Made by a program: the position numbers and the translations under genes. From NCBI GenBank assembly GCA_963575745.1, contig CAUYUJ010017980.1, positions 141,922 through 205,921 on the forward strand: a stretch of 64,000 bases of DNA, in the 5' to 3' direction. Source of the stretch: Prorocentrum cordatum. Its lineage: Eukaryota > Sar > Dinophyceae > Prorocentrales > Prorocentraceae. Positions 11,108-21,202 of the stretch are shown here, in pieces (positions within the stretch are counted from its first letter, which is position 1; every line of letters starts with the position of its first letter). The notes under the pieces are model-generated. The model was not told the DNA's origin. It saw only the letters and a program-made list of their open reading frames with translations, and made no database searches.

Positions 11108-11420
11108 ATGAGCAGCATGAGGAGGGGGAGAGGTATGGTGATGGTGATGATGATGCTGATGATGATGACGATACCGACGTCGAGGCTGATGATGATGGTG
11201 GTAATGATGACCATGCTGATGGTGATGGTGCAGACGATGACGATTATCCTTATGATGATGAGGAGGATGCTAACGATGATGCTGCTGATGATGACGATGC
11301 TGATGCTACTTGTTATTATGATGCTGATGTTGCTGGTGGTGGTGATGATGATGTTGATGAGGAGGGGTAGGTATTCTGTTGATGATACTGCTGCTGCTGA
11401 TGAGGATGATGATGATGATC
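11108..11420. repeat. GAT-rich trinucleotide array
   Basis: GAT triplets with GCT, GGT and GAC variants, like the 2085-2935 array. It is intronic. Confidence 0.85.
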
Positions 11421-11747
11421 ATACTTTGTTTGGCCTCATTCTTATTTTTCTTTTTCCCCCTGACAGACGTAGGGATGATGATGACGAGGGGTAATGAGAA
11501 GAGGGAGGGAGGTACGAAGGGGAGAAGAACCAGGACGAACATCAGGAGGAAGGGGGATCGGAAAGGAGGGAAGCGAAATGGCAGGGGCAGGAGGAACAGC
11601 GACAGCAGGACACGGGGAGGAGAAGGAGGAGGACCATGAGGGACGGATGGAAGGATAGAGGAAGAGGAGCAGGACGTAAAAGGGGAGAGGAACAGGAAAA
11701 CGTAGAAGGAGCAGGGAGGACGAGGGAACGCGGGCGGATGACCCCGC

Positions 11748-11813
11748 CTTGAGCATCCTCTCCACGTTCTCCCATAGCCAGGTCCACGCCACCTCGTGCT
11801 GGGAGTTCCAGTC
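11748..11813 (-). CDS. Globin gene exon: DWNSQHEVAWTWLWENVERM
   Basis: Twenty-two codons in phase 0, reading DWNSQHEVAWTWLWENVERM then LK. It fits the globin H helix (AW.WLWENV) closing globin domain 2. The acceptor is AAAGAG before GAC. The donor is CTCAAG followed by GCGGGG, a GC donor. The previous exon could instead end 12 bases later at a GT donor, which would insert DPTQ. I prefer VPK joined to DWN because it keeps the spacing seen in globins. Confidence 0.75.
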
Positions 11814-11877
11814 CTCTTTGAGTTACGTCGAGTGCAAAGAGCATCACCATGCCAAAACCCATCACGCCGGAAAATTC

Positions 11878-12012
11878 AGGGGCGAGGAGGGAGGAGAAGA
11901 GGAGTAGGAGGATGAGGAGAATGAGGAGCAGAAGGAGGAGGAGGAGGAAGAGAATGAGGAGGAGGAAGAGGAGGAGGAGAAGTAGGAGGAGGAGGAGGCG
12001 AAGGCCTCCTTC
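11878..12012. repeat. (GGA)n/(GAGGAA)n microsatellite
   Basis: Purine triplets GAG, GGA and GAA on the plus strand, lying in the intron between exons 12393-12497 and 11748-11813. Confidence 0.85.
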
Positions 12013-12204
12013 TCCTCCATCCTGCTCCTCCGGCCTTTGGAGGAGGATGATGCCCAAACTGACCTCGCTGGGAGGATGAGAAGGCGGATCTGGTAAAATA
12101 CGCCGCCACGCCAAGGGCAACGCCACCGAGCCAGAACAACCGCTAGCGACACAACCAAACTTAAGCATCACATCCAAAAATACACCATCACATCCGGCCT
12201 AACC

Positions 12205-12375
12205 CTTCCCTCCTCCTCCTCCTCCTCCTCCTCCTCCTCCTCCTCCTCCTCATCGTCCTCCTCCTCGTCCTCCTCCTCTTCCTCCACCTCCTCCTCCTCA
12301 TCGTCCTCCTCCTCCTCCTCCTCCTCCTCCCTCCTCCTCCTCCTCCTTCTCCTCCTCCTCCTCCTCCTCTTCCTC
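12205..12375. repeat. (CTC)n microsatellite close to a 5' splice site
   Basis: About 165 bases of CTC with GTC and TTC interruptions. On the coding strand it is a GGA run beginning about 20 bases inside the intron after exon 12393-12497. Confidence 0.9.
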
Positions 12376-12392
12376 GTCACCTGGGTCGGGTC

Positions 12393-12497
12393 CTTGGGGA
12401 CGAGGGAGCGCAGGGAGGCCAGCATCACCGCCTTGTACTCGCCGAGGTTGATCTGGCCTCTGTACTTCGCGATGCGCAGCGACAGCACGTCGCACTC
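12393..12497 (-). CDS. Globin gene exon: ECDVLSLRIAKYRGQINLGE
   Basis: Thirty-five codons in phase 0, starting ECDVLSLRIAKYRGQINLGE and ending LASLRSLVPK. It fits the F-G helix region of globin domain 2. Where a proximal His would be expected I see the RIAKYRG segment, so haem binding by this domain is doubtful. The acceptor is CCTCAG before GAG. The donor is CCCAAG followed by GACCCG (GA), with a competing GT donor 12 bases on. The first 30 bases of this exon have a near copy at the start of the preceding intron. Confidence 0.78.
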
Positions 12498-12564
12498 CTG
12501 AGGACGGCGATGGATGTTTATGAAGGGGCCCCAGGACACACACATAAATACACACAAATAAAAC

Positions 12565-12705
12565 AATTCCCCATATTTTCACATATTTTCTGGGTTTTTG
12601 TCTTCCCCCCCACTGCCAATATTTTCCCATATTTTCTGGGGGTCGACGATTAATTGTGTCTGTGCGTTTTTCTCCTCCTGAGTTTATTCTTAGGCGCCGA
12701 CAGGA
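12565..12705. repeat. Dispersed repeat with CCATATTTTC words, copy 1
   Basis: About 140 bases containing CACATATTTTCTGGGTTT, TCTTCCCCCCCACT, ATTTTCCCATATTTTCT and GACGATTAATTGTGTCTGTG. A second copy lies at 59390-59520. This copy sits within the 446-base intron between two globin exons. Confidence 0.7.
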
Positions 12706-12943
12706 CCAACGCACAAGAACCTGTCTTACGCAGGCTCGCAAGATTGCGACACTCACTGTGTCATGCATGCTCGACCCACTGGATGGGCCTCCCTCGCACC
12801 CGCCTTTTGCCGAGGCGCCCTGTCCCTTTGCCCTGGACAGGTTCTGGAATCCTCGCTCCTCGACGTGGGAAAACCTCGGCCCTCGAATCTCGATGGGGGA
12901 AAGGGCAAGAACGGGCGATGCGCAGCAACAGCACGCCGCACTC

Positions 12944-13091
12944 CTCCTGCAGGCGGTACGAGTTGGCCACGTTCGTGACGATCGTGTCGAAGGAGGCCAG
13001 CACCTCGTTCATCCAGGTGCTCTGCCCGAAACCCATGACAGCCGCGTTGAAGAAGAACATCTCGGTGTAGGTCGTGGGCACAGAGGTGTTC
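12944..13091 (-). CDS. Globin gene exon: NTSVPTTYTEMFFFNAAVMG
   Basis: One base completing a split Arg codon, then 49 codons from NTSVPTTYTEMFFFNAAVMG to VTNVANSYRLQE, the front half of globin domain 2. The acceptor is CGTCTCAG before GAAC. The donor is CAGGAG followed by GAGTGC (GA). The intron's first 30 bases, GAGTGCGGCGTGCTGTTGCT onward, mimic the start of the next exon with four differences. Continued translation past the true junction therefore looks coding for another ten residues (ECGVLLLRIA), which is misleading. Confidence 0.78.
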
Positions 13092-13114
13092 CTGAGACGG
13101 AAAGACGCAATCAG

Positions 13115-13185
13115 CGGCAAAAACATACACATCTGGAGGTCCGCACGGACTTCATGGGTCGGCGAGGACATCCGAAAATATTCGT
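13115..13185. repeat. Half copy of the GC-rich foldback element
   Basis: GGAGGTCCGCACGGACTTC and GGGTCGGCG match the left arm of the foldback family. The GC core and right arm are missing. It occupies most of a 310-base intron. Confidence 0.55.
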
Positions 13186-13402
13186 GCATGCGTCAAACAC
13201 TATCTGTGATTTCAGTGTGCACCTCCGGCACGCGCGGGAAGGACTTTCTGTTCTGACCGCGGCTGTCTCTTTCCCGCCTACCTCCTATGCTCGGCTCCTT
13301 CTGCCGCAATTCGTTTCCAAAGCGCCCCCCCGATGCTCGAGGTGCATGCCTCGCAGGTGCCCGCCGATTAGAAGTGTATGATATCTTTCGCGTGCCATTT
13401 TC

Positions 13403-13735
13403 CTGAAGCTGCTGCCGTCAGCCTCCTCTGAGTTCTTGATCATCTCGTGGCCTGGCCCCTGCTTGTCTGCGTCCTTGGCGGAGCCAAAGCCCCAGCCCCG
13501 AGACTTCTGCTTCTTCTTCTTGACGCTCGGTGCGTCCTTTTTGGCGCCCATCATGATCTCCTGCTGGTCGTCCACTGCTTTCTTCACATCGTCGCCCTCA
13601 TTCTCGCCCTTCTCCTCGCCCTCCTTCTCCTCGTCCTCAGCGGGCGCCATCGCTTCGGCAAACTCGTCCTCCTTCTTGTTGTTCGCAGTGGCCCAGCTGG
13701 AAGCCAGGACCTTGAGGCGGTCGGCGAACTTCAGC
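13403..13735 (-). CDS. Globin gene exon: end of globin 1 and charged linker
   Basis: One base completing a split Arg codon, then 110 codons and two bases of the next split Arg. It opens with LKFADRLKVLASSWATANNK, the end of globin 1, then has an acidic stretch (about residues 22-50), a basic patch APSVKKKKQKSRGWGFG (about 68-84) and a second hydrophilic tail. The basic patch resembles a nuclear-localisation signal, but that is inference only. The acceptor is ATCCCAG before GCTG. The donor is TTCAG followed by GAAAAT, a GA donor. It is the longest exon of the gene seen here. Confidence 0.78.
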
Positions 13736-13870
13736 CTGGGATGAGCATGGGGAACGAGGTGGCAGGAGGGACACGAGGGGGTGGGAGGAGGGAGCGAGGG
13801 AGCAGGGCGGACAATGACGAGGAGCAAGGGGGAAGGGGGCGGGAGGGGGGGGGGGGAAGGAGGACGATAG
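13736..13870. repeat. Polypurine intron segment
   Basis: GGGA/GGAG-rich plus strand immediately upstream of exon 13403-13735 in gene orientation, giving a pyrimidine-rich run before that exon's acceptor. Confidence 0.5.
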
Positions 13871-14058
13871 CGGGAGAAGGAGGCGTTTCACGAGGAGGTG
13901 GGAGACGCGTGTGGCCGAGGCTTGCAGCCAGAGACGGGAGCCAGGGCCAACATCGGGCCCGGCTCGCCATCACGAGTCCCGACGATCTCAGGACATCCCG
14001 AACATCAGCGGAGGGAGGGGGCGGAGGAAGACGAGGCGGGGGGGGCGAGAGGAGGCGC

Positions 14059-14183
14059 CGAGTGTAGATGTAGGCGCCGCCGACGTAGTTCAGCATGATG
14101 TACCAGCCCTCGCGGGCCTTCTTGGCGAGGCGCGCGCCCAGCTCGACGGCAAGGAGGTCGACGATGGCGTCGCGGAAGATCAC
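14059..14183 (-). CDS. Globin gene exon: VIFRDAIVDLLAVELGARLA
   Basis: Forty-one codons plus two bases, opening VIFRDAIVDLLAVELGARLA and ending NYVGGAYIYT. It corresponds to the G and H helices of globin 1 (pattern L..ELG....A..GW). The acceptor is GCGCCCAG before GTGATC. The donor is ACTCG followed by GCGCC, a GC donor. The preceding intron begins GTGA, the same four bases that begin this exon. Confidence 0.8.
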
Positions 14184-14224
14184 CTGGGCGCCAAAAAGGA
14201 GGAAGGGCACCCCTCCGCCAGGAG

Positions 14225-14455
14225 GAAGGGGAGGGGGGAGGGAGCAGGAGGAGGAGGAGGAGGGGGCGGAGGAGGAGGACGAAGAGGAGGAGGAGGAGGA
14301 GGAGGGGAGGAGGAGGAGGAGGAGGAGGAGGAGGAGGAGGAGGAGGAGGGGAGGAGGAGGAGGAAGAAGAAAAAGAGGGGGAGGAGCAGGAGGCTGACAG
14401 GAGGAGAAGGAGGAGGAGGAGGAGGAGGAGGAGGAGGAGGAGGAGGAGGGACGCT
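14225..14455. repeat. (GGA)n block
   Basis: Three GGA runs separated by CAGGAGG and GAAGAAAAAG. In gene orientation it is a long pyrimidine tract about 40 bases upstream of exon 14059-14183. Confidence 0.9.
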
Positions 14456-14779
14456 GAGGGTGGGGGGAGAATGAGCAGGCGGAGAAGGAGAGACGTGAGG
14501 GTCTGAGCCATCGCGTAGTGATACAGGGGGGGACGGGAGGAGGGAGGGAGGGAGGGACGAAGAGGAGGGACGGCGAGGGTGGCCCCTGGGGGCTCGCGGC
14601 CCCGCGGGCTTGCTGGGCCTGTCTTTCCTTGATCTGCGCGCTGCCGCTGGCTCACTCCTCCTCCGGGCACGCTTGCCCGCGGCCGTGCCTCCCCAAGGCC
14701 GGACTCTGCGCCAGGGAGCGGATCCCCCCTGCTAGCGACCGCTGCACTCTTTGCGCGCGAGCGCAGCAGGTGGCGATGG

Positions 14780-14870
14780 TCGGCTTCCTCCTGCTGCTCC
14801 TCCTCCTGCTGCTCCTCCTCCTGCTGCTCCTCCTCCTGCTGCTCCTCCTCCTTCTCCTCCTCCCGGTCGT
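14780..14870. repeat. CTCCTCCTGCTG minisatellite
   Basis: Repeats of CTCCTCCTGCTG in tandem, then CTC triplets. Further CTC runs lie at 15055-15170 and 15335-15385. Confidence 0.85.
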
Positions 14871-15402
14871 CCGGGTTGCGCTCCGCCGCGGGGCGTCTCA
14901 GACCACGCTGCCGGCGCCTATGGTGGCGCCGGCCGCCCTGCCGCGGTGGCGCTGCAGATCGCCAGCGTGGCGTGCAGCGGGCTGGGGGGGGGCACGTGCC
15001 CTCAGAGCCTAGCGTGCCGAGGGCACGTGCACCTCGGACGGCCTGCAGACCATCTCCTCCTCCTACTCCTCCTCCTCCACCTCTTATTCTTCCTCCTCCT
15101 TCTCATCCTCCTGCTCCTCCTCCTCCTCCTCCTCCGCCGCCTCCTTATCCGCCTGTTCTTTCTCCTCCTCCAGCCCTGCCCATGGGTTCCACCAATGAGC
15201 GGGTCCTCCTGCTCATTCCCCTACCCCTCTCGTTACTTCATCCCCTGCTCTTCCTCCCCCCCCGCCTCCCCCTCCTTTCTCCTCCTCGTGTTCCCGCGAC
15301 CCTCTCTCCCTCCTCCTGCTCCCCCTCTGCCACCCGTCCTCCCCCTCCTCCTCCTCCTCCTCCTCCTTCTCATCCTCTTCCTCCCCCCACCCTGTTAGTC
15401 AC

Positions 15403-15509
15403 CGTCCGGGGAATGGTCACTTCGAGATCTAGGTGCTGGAAGGCCAGGGTCTCGACCACGACCTTCAGCCCCTTGGGGTCCGCCAGGCTTGCGATGATCT
15501 GGTTCAAGC
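15403..15509 (-). CDS. Globin gene exon with proximal-His-like FQH
   Basis: Two bases completing a split Gly codon, then 35 codons: LNQIIASLADPKGLKVVVET, then LAFQHLDLEV and TIPRT. The LxxxL..LAFQH..L.V pattern matches globin helix F, with the His of FQH as candidate proximal ligand. The acceptor is CGCCAG before GCTTG. The donor is ACG followed by GTGACT, the only canonical GT donor of the gene. The upstream intron of 1.6 kb contains CT and GTC microsatellites. Confidence 0.82.
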
Positions 15510-15957
15510 CTGGCGGGACGTCCGGGAGGAGACGCGCGGAGGTGGGGAGGTACGCGGATGAGGGGGAGGGAAAGGGAGGGGAGGAGGATGAGAAGCAAGG
15601 AGGACAGGAGGCACAGCGGCGCCTAGAAAAAGGAGTGGTGTTGGAGGAGGAGCAGGAAGAGGAAGAGAAGGAACAAGGGGGGAGGAGGAAGAAGGGCAGG
15701 TCAGTAGGGAAGACAACTGTGATGATGATGCCTCCTCCCGGCATTCACCTGTAGGCCACCGGAAACGTGATAGCATCTTCGAACACATCCCCGATGTGCA
15801 GCTCACGCCCATGACTTGGTGACAAACAACAACTTGCCTGGCTGGTTTGGGCGGCCAGGCCAATTGCAACGGGTTGGGGCCGGCCGAACTCGCCGGGCTG
15901 GCCGGGACGCGCGGGCCGCTTGCCGCCCGGCGCCTGGACGGACATCCGTCGGAATCG

Positions 15958-16191
15958 TTGCTCTCTCTCTCTCTCTTTTCCTATCTCTCTCTCTCTCTCT
16001 CTTTGTCTCGCTCTCCGCACGGACATCCGGCGTTGCCAAAATCAGTTTCGCAACCTATCACGGCCCAAACCCCCAACCCCCACCTTCTACCGCACTTTTC
16101 GGGCCCCATCGATCTGTGATGGTCCTGGGGTCCGAGACTGGGCGAAAACTCTCGATGCGTAAAAATGTGCCGCCCGGATCTCAAGGTCTCC

Positions 16192-16224
<33 letters not shown>

Positions 16225-16310
16225 CCTTTTGTTGATTCTCTTTTTTTTGTTTGCTCTCTCTCTCTCTCTCTCTCTCTTTTTTCTCTTTCTCTCTCTCTCT
16301 CTCTCTCCTC
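15958..16310. repeat. (CT)n microsatellites, three blocks
   Basis: CT dinucleotide runs at about 15958-16010, 16188-16226 and 16254-16310, separated by unique sequence and a T-rich spacer. They are intronic. Confidence 0.9.
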
Positions 16311-16319
16311 CAAAGATCC

Positions 16320-16850
16320 GTTGTTTTCTTATTTTCAATGCCGAACCCCTGGACTTCTCGACCCACTCCCTTGGGCCGGTTTTCTTATCCAGAGTCGACT
16401 TTTGACGGTCCCGCGAGCGGCCGACGACCGCAAGAAACGCTCACAAGAACGCCAACACTGAAAACCCGCGCGCGAGATGCACGCGGTGGGGAACCCAGAA
16501 CACCATGAACGCAGTCTACAGCGGCCGCTGGAAGTCACCGTGCAGCACGCGGAGCGAAGGAACCCGTGGTACCCTGGCGAAAAGCATGCGGCAGATTTTG
16601 GAAACCCTGGTCATATCTTGGGGTGTCACATCTTCAGCTCGCTTTCGCCAGCATTCCGCCGGCTTCCACTGGCGGAGGCGGCCTCGTTTTACTTCCACCG
16701 CCTTCCGACGTCGTTCCGCCGAGGAAGAGATGGCAGCTCCTTCGCTCCTCGAAGGCCAGGCCCTTTCTGGAACGCCCCATATGGCTTTCTGATGCGGTTC
16801 CCCAGTGTGCGCTAGATCTCTGGACCTCTGTCTCTCCCTTTATGTCTCCC
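16320..16850. other. Intronic single-copy sequence
   Basis: No recognisable gene, repeat or RNA. A plus-strand frame is open for about 110 codons here, but its residues look random and it has no family resemblance. Confidence 0.5.
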
Positions 16851-16852
16851 CT

Positions 16853-16866
16853 CGTCGTCGTCGCCT

Positions 16867-16910
<44 letters not shown>

Positions 16911-16955
16911 TCCGCTCGCGGGCGGGCGTCGTCGTCGTCCGTTCGTCGTCGTCGC
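16853..16955. repeat. (GTC)n microsatellite
   Basis: A run of about 16 GTC triplets, then imperfect CGTCGTC words to about 16955. It is intronic. Confidence 0.9.
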
Positions 16956-17108
16956 GCGCGCTTCTCTATCCTCTCCCTTCCTTCTCCTTCTTTTCTCCCC
17001 GCTGCTGCCTTTCGCCTGCTTTCTTTCCCGCCGCTCCCTTCCTTTTCTCCTCCTCCCTCTGTTCTCCCCCCTCATGGGCGACCCCCCCCCCCAAGGCGAG
17101 CGGCGCGC

Positions 17109-17211
17109 CGTTCATGAAACGCATGGCCATGACGGCCCGCGGCGTCTTGAACAACGCCTGCAGGCTCGGCGCCGCGTCGAACACCGCGGCGTAAATCGCT
17201 TCTCCCGCCGC
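17109..17211 (-). CDS. Globin gene exon: AAGEAIYAAVFDAAPSLQAL
   Basis: Thirty-four codons plus one base of a split Gly, opening AAGEAIYAAVFDAAPSLQAL and ending FKTPRAVMAMRFMN. It gives the globin B-to-E region (F..AP.LQ.LF). I place the start at the AG of CGCACGCAG because this joins in frame to the SAESRE end of exon 29824-29871, although the frame stays open further upstream. The donor is AACG followed by GCGCGCC, a GC donor. The upstream intron also begins GCGGCGGG, identical to the first eight bases of this exon. Confidence 0.82.
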
Positions 17212-17838
17212 CTGCGTGCGCGACCCGCCGCCGCCGTTCCCTGAGATCCTGGCGACCCAATTCTTACCTAGCTGGGCGTCTTCGCTAACTTTCGGGCCCT
17301 GGGTGCGGTCATGATTTGTTGCGATGTCGGATTTTTTTGGCAACGTCGGATCTGAGGGTTGCCGCCGTCGCCGTTCCTGCCGCCACCACCCCAGAGCCCC
17401 GATAATATGATCAGAGCGAGGGGGCCAAGCGGTGATTCATGGTCCCTGGGTGCATGGCTCTCCTCGTGATTCAGGCAATACTCACGCTTCAGCAATGAGC
17501 CTTCTCGATCTGGCCGCGTGTTTTCCGCTCCTGGTCACCCTCCTGCTAATCCAGTGCTCCATCCTTCTCTTTTCCCCTTCCATCCGTCCTCTCTTCCCCT
17601 GTCTTCGGGGCTGAACACAAACCATGTAGGCATACAGGAGCAAACAATCTCAAGCTGCTGATTTTTGTAGCTGTTCCCAACCATCCGGTGGTGTTGCGTC
17701 CTCGTTTTGAAGAGACAACGCCCCGCGTCTCACTCCTTCCTCCCGCTGCCCCCTCCCTCCCCGTCCTCCCGTCCCTGCCTTTTTCCTCCGCGCCAGTCAA
17801 CCATGGGGCCCCAGAAAAGAGCTCCACAGAGAACCCAA
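17212..17838. other. Intronic sequence with a short dispersed repeat
   Basis: At 17405-17460, ATCAGAGCGAGGGGGCCAAG and GTCCCTGGGTGCATGGCT match 5757-5815 (ATCAGAGTGAGGGGGCCGAA, GTCCCTGGGTGCGTGGCT). Otherwise I see nothing recognisable. Confidence 0.5.
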
Positions 17839-17839
17839 G

Positions 17840-18560
17840 TGGCTGCGCTCGCATGGCACCGCCGCGCCCATTTCGGCAAACCCCTCACACGCTTCATGGC
17901 CCCATAGGGAACTCCACCGAGGGCCCCAGAGGCTGTGCTCGCATGACACCGCTGCGCCCATGTCGGCGCACCCCTCACACGTTCTGTGGCCCCATAGGCA
18001 GCTCCACCGAGGGCCCCAGAGGCTGCGCTCGCATGGCACCGCCGCGCCCATTTCGGCACACCCCTCACGCGTTTTGTGGCCCCATAGGCAGCTCCACCGA
18101 GGGCCCCAGCGGCTGCGCTCGCATGGCACCACTTCGACTATTTCGGCACACCCCTCACGCGCTTTGTGGCCCCATAGGGAGCTTCACCGAAGGCCCCAGC
18201 GGCTGCGCTCGTATGGCACCACCGCGCCAATTTCGGCACCCCTCACACGTTATGTGGCCCCATGGGGAGCTCCACGGAGCACCACTCTGGCTGCGCTCGC
18301 ACGTTTCGTGGCCTCATCGGGAGCTTCACCGAGGGCCCCAGAGGCTGCGCTCGCATGGCACCGCCGCGCCAATTTCGGCACACCTCTCACACGTTTCGCG
18401 GCCCCACAGGGAGCTCCACAAAGGGCCCCTGAGGCTGCACTCGCATGACGCTACCACGCCCAATTCGGCACACCTCTCCCACGCGTTCGAATGCGCCCAC
18501 CGCGCCCGTTTCGGTACATCCTTCACACGTTGCGTGGCCCCATAGGGATTTCCACCGCAG
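17840..18560 (+). repeat. Satellite A, unit about 89 bp, about 8 copies
   Basis: Unit words in order: GGCTGCGCTCGCATGGCACC, GCCGCGCCCATTTCGGCACA, CCCCTCACACGTT, GTGGCCCCATAGGGAGCTCC, ACCGAGGGCCCCAGA. Starts near 17842, 17931, 18020 and 18109 show an 89-base period. The array becomes irregular after 18240. The same unit occurs in opposite orientation at 49085-49830. Confidence 0.85.
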
Positions 18561-18859
18561 AAGACACCCATAAATGCGTTACTCTCAACTGCATGTGGTT
18601 GGGTCTCTCACAAGGCTAAAATGTGTGTTTGTTGTTGTTTTTGTTGTTGTTGCTGCTGATCCCCCCGGTGACCATTGATAATAAAGAGCTCCTTCCGAGG
18701 CTCGCATTAATTACTCGACGCGGAGATCCCCATATGTGCATATCATAGTGATGGCATGCTCCGGTAGAAGGCATTGTCCTGTTCAATATCTGAGTGTCAG
18801 CGAATTCATGTGGAAGCCGAAGCAGGGAAAGACGCTAACGACTACGACGACTTTACCTA

Positions 18860-18950
18860 GTTGCTTCCTCCTTCTCCTCCTCCTCCTCCTCATCCTCCTC
18901 CTCCTCCTCATTGTCTTCCTCCTCTTTCTCTTTATTTTCCTAAGAACTCC
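18860..18950. repeat. (CTC)n run
   Basis: CTC/CTT triplets followed by TCTTTATTTTCC, sitting between satellites A and B. Confidence 0.8.
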
Positions 18951-18954
18951 TACC

Positions 18955-19745
18955 AGGGCGCCGAAAACTGCTCCGAAAGAGAAGGATGATGAGCACCCGA
19001 ACAGGCAAACCGCCTGAGACATCCCCCCATTCTGGGCGCGTACCCACTGGCGGCCCCCCCCTGGGGAGCGCTGAAACCAGCGCCTCGCCTGAGACATCCT
19101 CGGGAACTGCTCCGAAAGAGAAGGACGTTGAGCACCCAAACAAGCAAACGCCTGAAACATCCCCCTAATCTGGACGCGAACGGGCCCGTGAGATACCCCC
19201 TGGCGGCCCCCTTTGGGACTGCTGAAACCAACGCCTCTCCTGAGACATCCTCGGAAACTGCTCCGAAAGAGAATTATGTTGAGCACCCAAACAAGCAAAC
19301 CGCCTGAAACATCCCCCCAATCTGGGCGCGAACGGGCCCGTGAGATACCCCCTGGCGCCCCCTCCTGGGAGTGCTGCAACCAGCACCTCGCCTGAAGCAT
19401 CCTCGCAAACTGCTCCGACAGAGAATGATGTTGAGCACCCAGACTTGCAACTCGCCCGAGACACGCCCGCAATCCGGGCGCGAACGGGCCCGTGAGATAC
19501 CCCCTGGCGGCCCTCCTCCGGAAGTGCCGAGACCAGCGCCTCGCCTGAGACATCCTCGGAAACTGCTCCGAAAGAGAATGATGTTGAGCACCCAAACAGG
19601 CAAACCGCCTGAGACATCCCCCCGATCTGGGCGCGAACGGGCCCGTGAGATACGTACCCCCTGGCGCACCCCATTGGAAGTGCTGAAACCAACGCTTCGC
19701 CTGAAACATCCTCAGAAACTGCTCCGACAAAAAATTACGCTGCCG
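18955..19745 (+). repeat. Satellite B, unit about 148 bp, about 5 copies
   Basis: Unit words: AACTGCTCCGAAAGAGAATG, TGTTGAGCACCCAAACAGGC, AAACCGCCTGAGACATCCCC, TCTGGGCGCGAACGGGCCCG, TGAGATACCCCCTGGCGGCC, CTGAAACCAACGCCTCGCCT. Starts near 18965, 19105, 19256, 19406, 19560 and 19727 give spacings of 140-167 bases. The long open frames on both strands come from the repeat. Confidence 0.85.
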
Positions 19746-19824
19746 AGGAACCCCACATACTTTATTATGGCTGGAGTGATGATAACTGAAGTGAAGCATG
19801 TAATAATGATGTTGGTGGCCGTTG

Positions 19825-20906
19825 CCACCCCCTGCGCACCCCCTATTTTGTCCAGAAAGTGCCACGCCTGGTATGCCCTGGACGACCGTCGTGCATAGCG
19901 GCCGCGGTGAGGGACCACCCCCTGCGCACCCCCTATGGTGTCGAGAAAGTGCCACACCTGCTATGCCCTGGACGACCGTCGTGCATAGCGGCCTCGGTGA
20001 GGGACCAACCCCTGCGCACCCCCTATGGTGTCGAGAAAGTGCCACGCCTGCTATGCCCTGGACGACCGTCGTGCATAGCGGCCGCGGTGAGGGACCAACC
20101 CCTGCGCACCCCCTATGGTGTCGAGAAAGTGCCACACCTGCTATGCCCTGGACGACCGTCTCGAATAGCGGCCGCGCTCGGGGACCACCCCTGCGCACCC
20201 CCTATGGAATGGAGAAAGTGCCACGCCTACTATGCCCTGGACGACCGTCTCGGATAGCGGCCGCGCTCAGGGACCACCCCCTGCGCACCCCCTATGGAAT
20301 CGAGAAAGTGCCACGCCTACTATGCCCTGGACGACCGTCTCGGATAGCGGCCGCGCTCAGGGACCACCCCCTGCGCACCCCCTATGGTGTCGAGAAAGTG
20401 CCACGCCTGCTATGCCCTGGACGACCGTCTCGGATAGCGGCCGCGCTCAGGGACCACCCCCTGCGCACCCCTAATGGAATCGAGAAAGTGCCACGCCTAC
20501 TATGCCCTGGACGACCGTCTCGGATAGCGGCCGCGCTCAGGGACCACCCCTGCGCACCCCCTTATGGTGTCGAGAAAGTGCCACGCCTGCTACGGCCGGA
20601 CCTCCGGACGACCGGCGCGGACAGGGGGACCAACCCCTGCGCACCCCTATGGTGTCGAGAAAGTGCCACGCCTGCTCTGCCTGGACGACAGGCGCGGAAA
20701 GCGGGACCAACCCCTGCGCACCCCCTATGGTGTCGAGAAACTGCCACGCCTGCTACGGCCTGAACGACCGGCGCGGATAGGGGGACCACCCCCTGCGCAC
20801 CCACTATGGAGTCGAGAAACTGCCACGCCTGCTACGGCCTGGACGACCGGCGCGGAGGGACCACCCCCGCCGCAACCACTATGGCGTCGAGAAACTGCCC
20901 ACGCCT
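19825..20906 (+). repeat. Satellite C, unit about 89 bp, about 12 copies, running into the gap
   Basis: Unit words: CCCCTGCGCACCCCCTATGG, TGTCGAGAAAGTGCCACGCC, TGCTATGCCCTGGACGACCG, ATAGCGGCCGCG, GAGGGACCA. The early copies are nearly identical; those after 20580 diverge. The array is cut by the run of Ns, so its true length is unknown. Confidence 0.9.
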
Positions 20907-21006
20907 NNNNNNNNNNNNNNNNNNNNNNNNNNNNNNNNNNNNNNNNNNNNNNNNNNNNNNNNNNNNNNNNNNNNNNNNNNNNNNNNNNNNNNNNNNNNNN
21001 NNNNNN
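20907..21006. other. Assembly gap of 100 Ns
   Basis: Exactly 100 Ns between satellite C and the CACACG microsatellite, a fixed-length scaffold gap of unknown true size. Confidence 0.99.
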
Positions 21007-21202
21007 CACGCACACGCACACTCACACGCACACGCACACGCACACGCACACGCACACGCACACGCACACGCACACGCACACGCACACGCACACGCACACG
21101 CACACGCACACGCACACGCACACGCACACGCACGCGCACACGCACAAGCACACGCACGCGCACACGCACACGCACGCGCACACGCACACACACACGCGCA
21201 CA
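21007..21202. repeat. (CACACG)n microsatellite, low-coordinate flank of the Penelope-like element
   Basis: Nearly pure ACACGC repeats with scattered CGCGC variants, reaching directly to the first base of the pseudo-LTR at 21203. Confidence 0.95.

Noticed and set aside
15745-15815. Possible exon SHGRELHIGDVFEDAITFPV ending CCTACAG/GTGAAT within the intron 17108-15510
   Set aside because: The flanking exons already join in frame (MN-G-LNQI), and this segment has no place in a globin. It could be a cryptic or alternative exon, but nothing supports its use.
17688-20763. Frames of 285, 471 and 313 residues across the satellites
   Set aside because: The peptides repeat with the satellite period on both strands. 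They are translations of tandem DNA repeats whose unit length keeps phase for a few copies.
17840-20906. CRISPR-like array
   Set aside because: Units are 89-148 bases with variation spread throughout, no short repeat/spacer pattern and no cas genes. The genome is eukaryotic.
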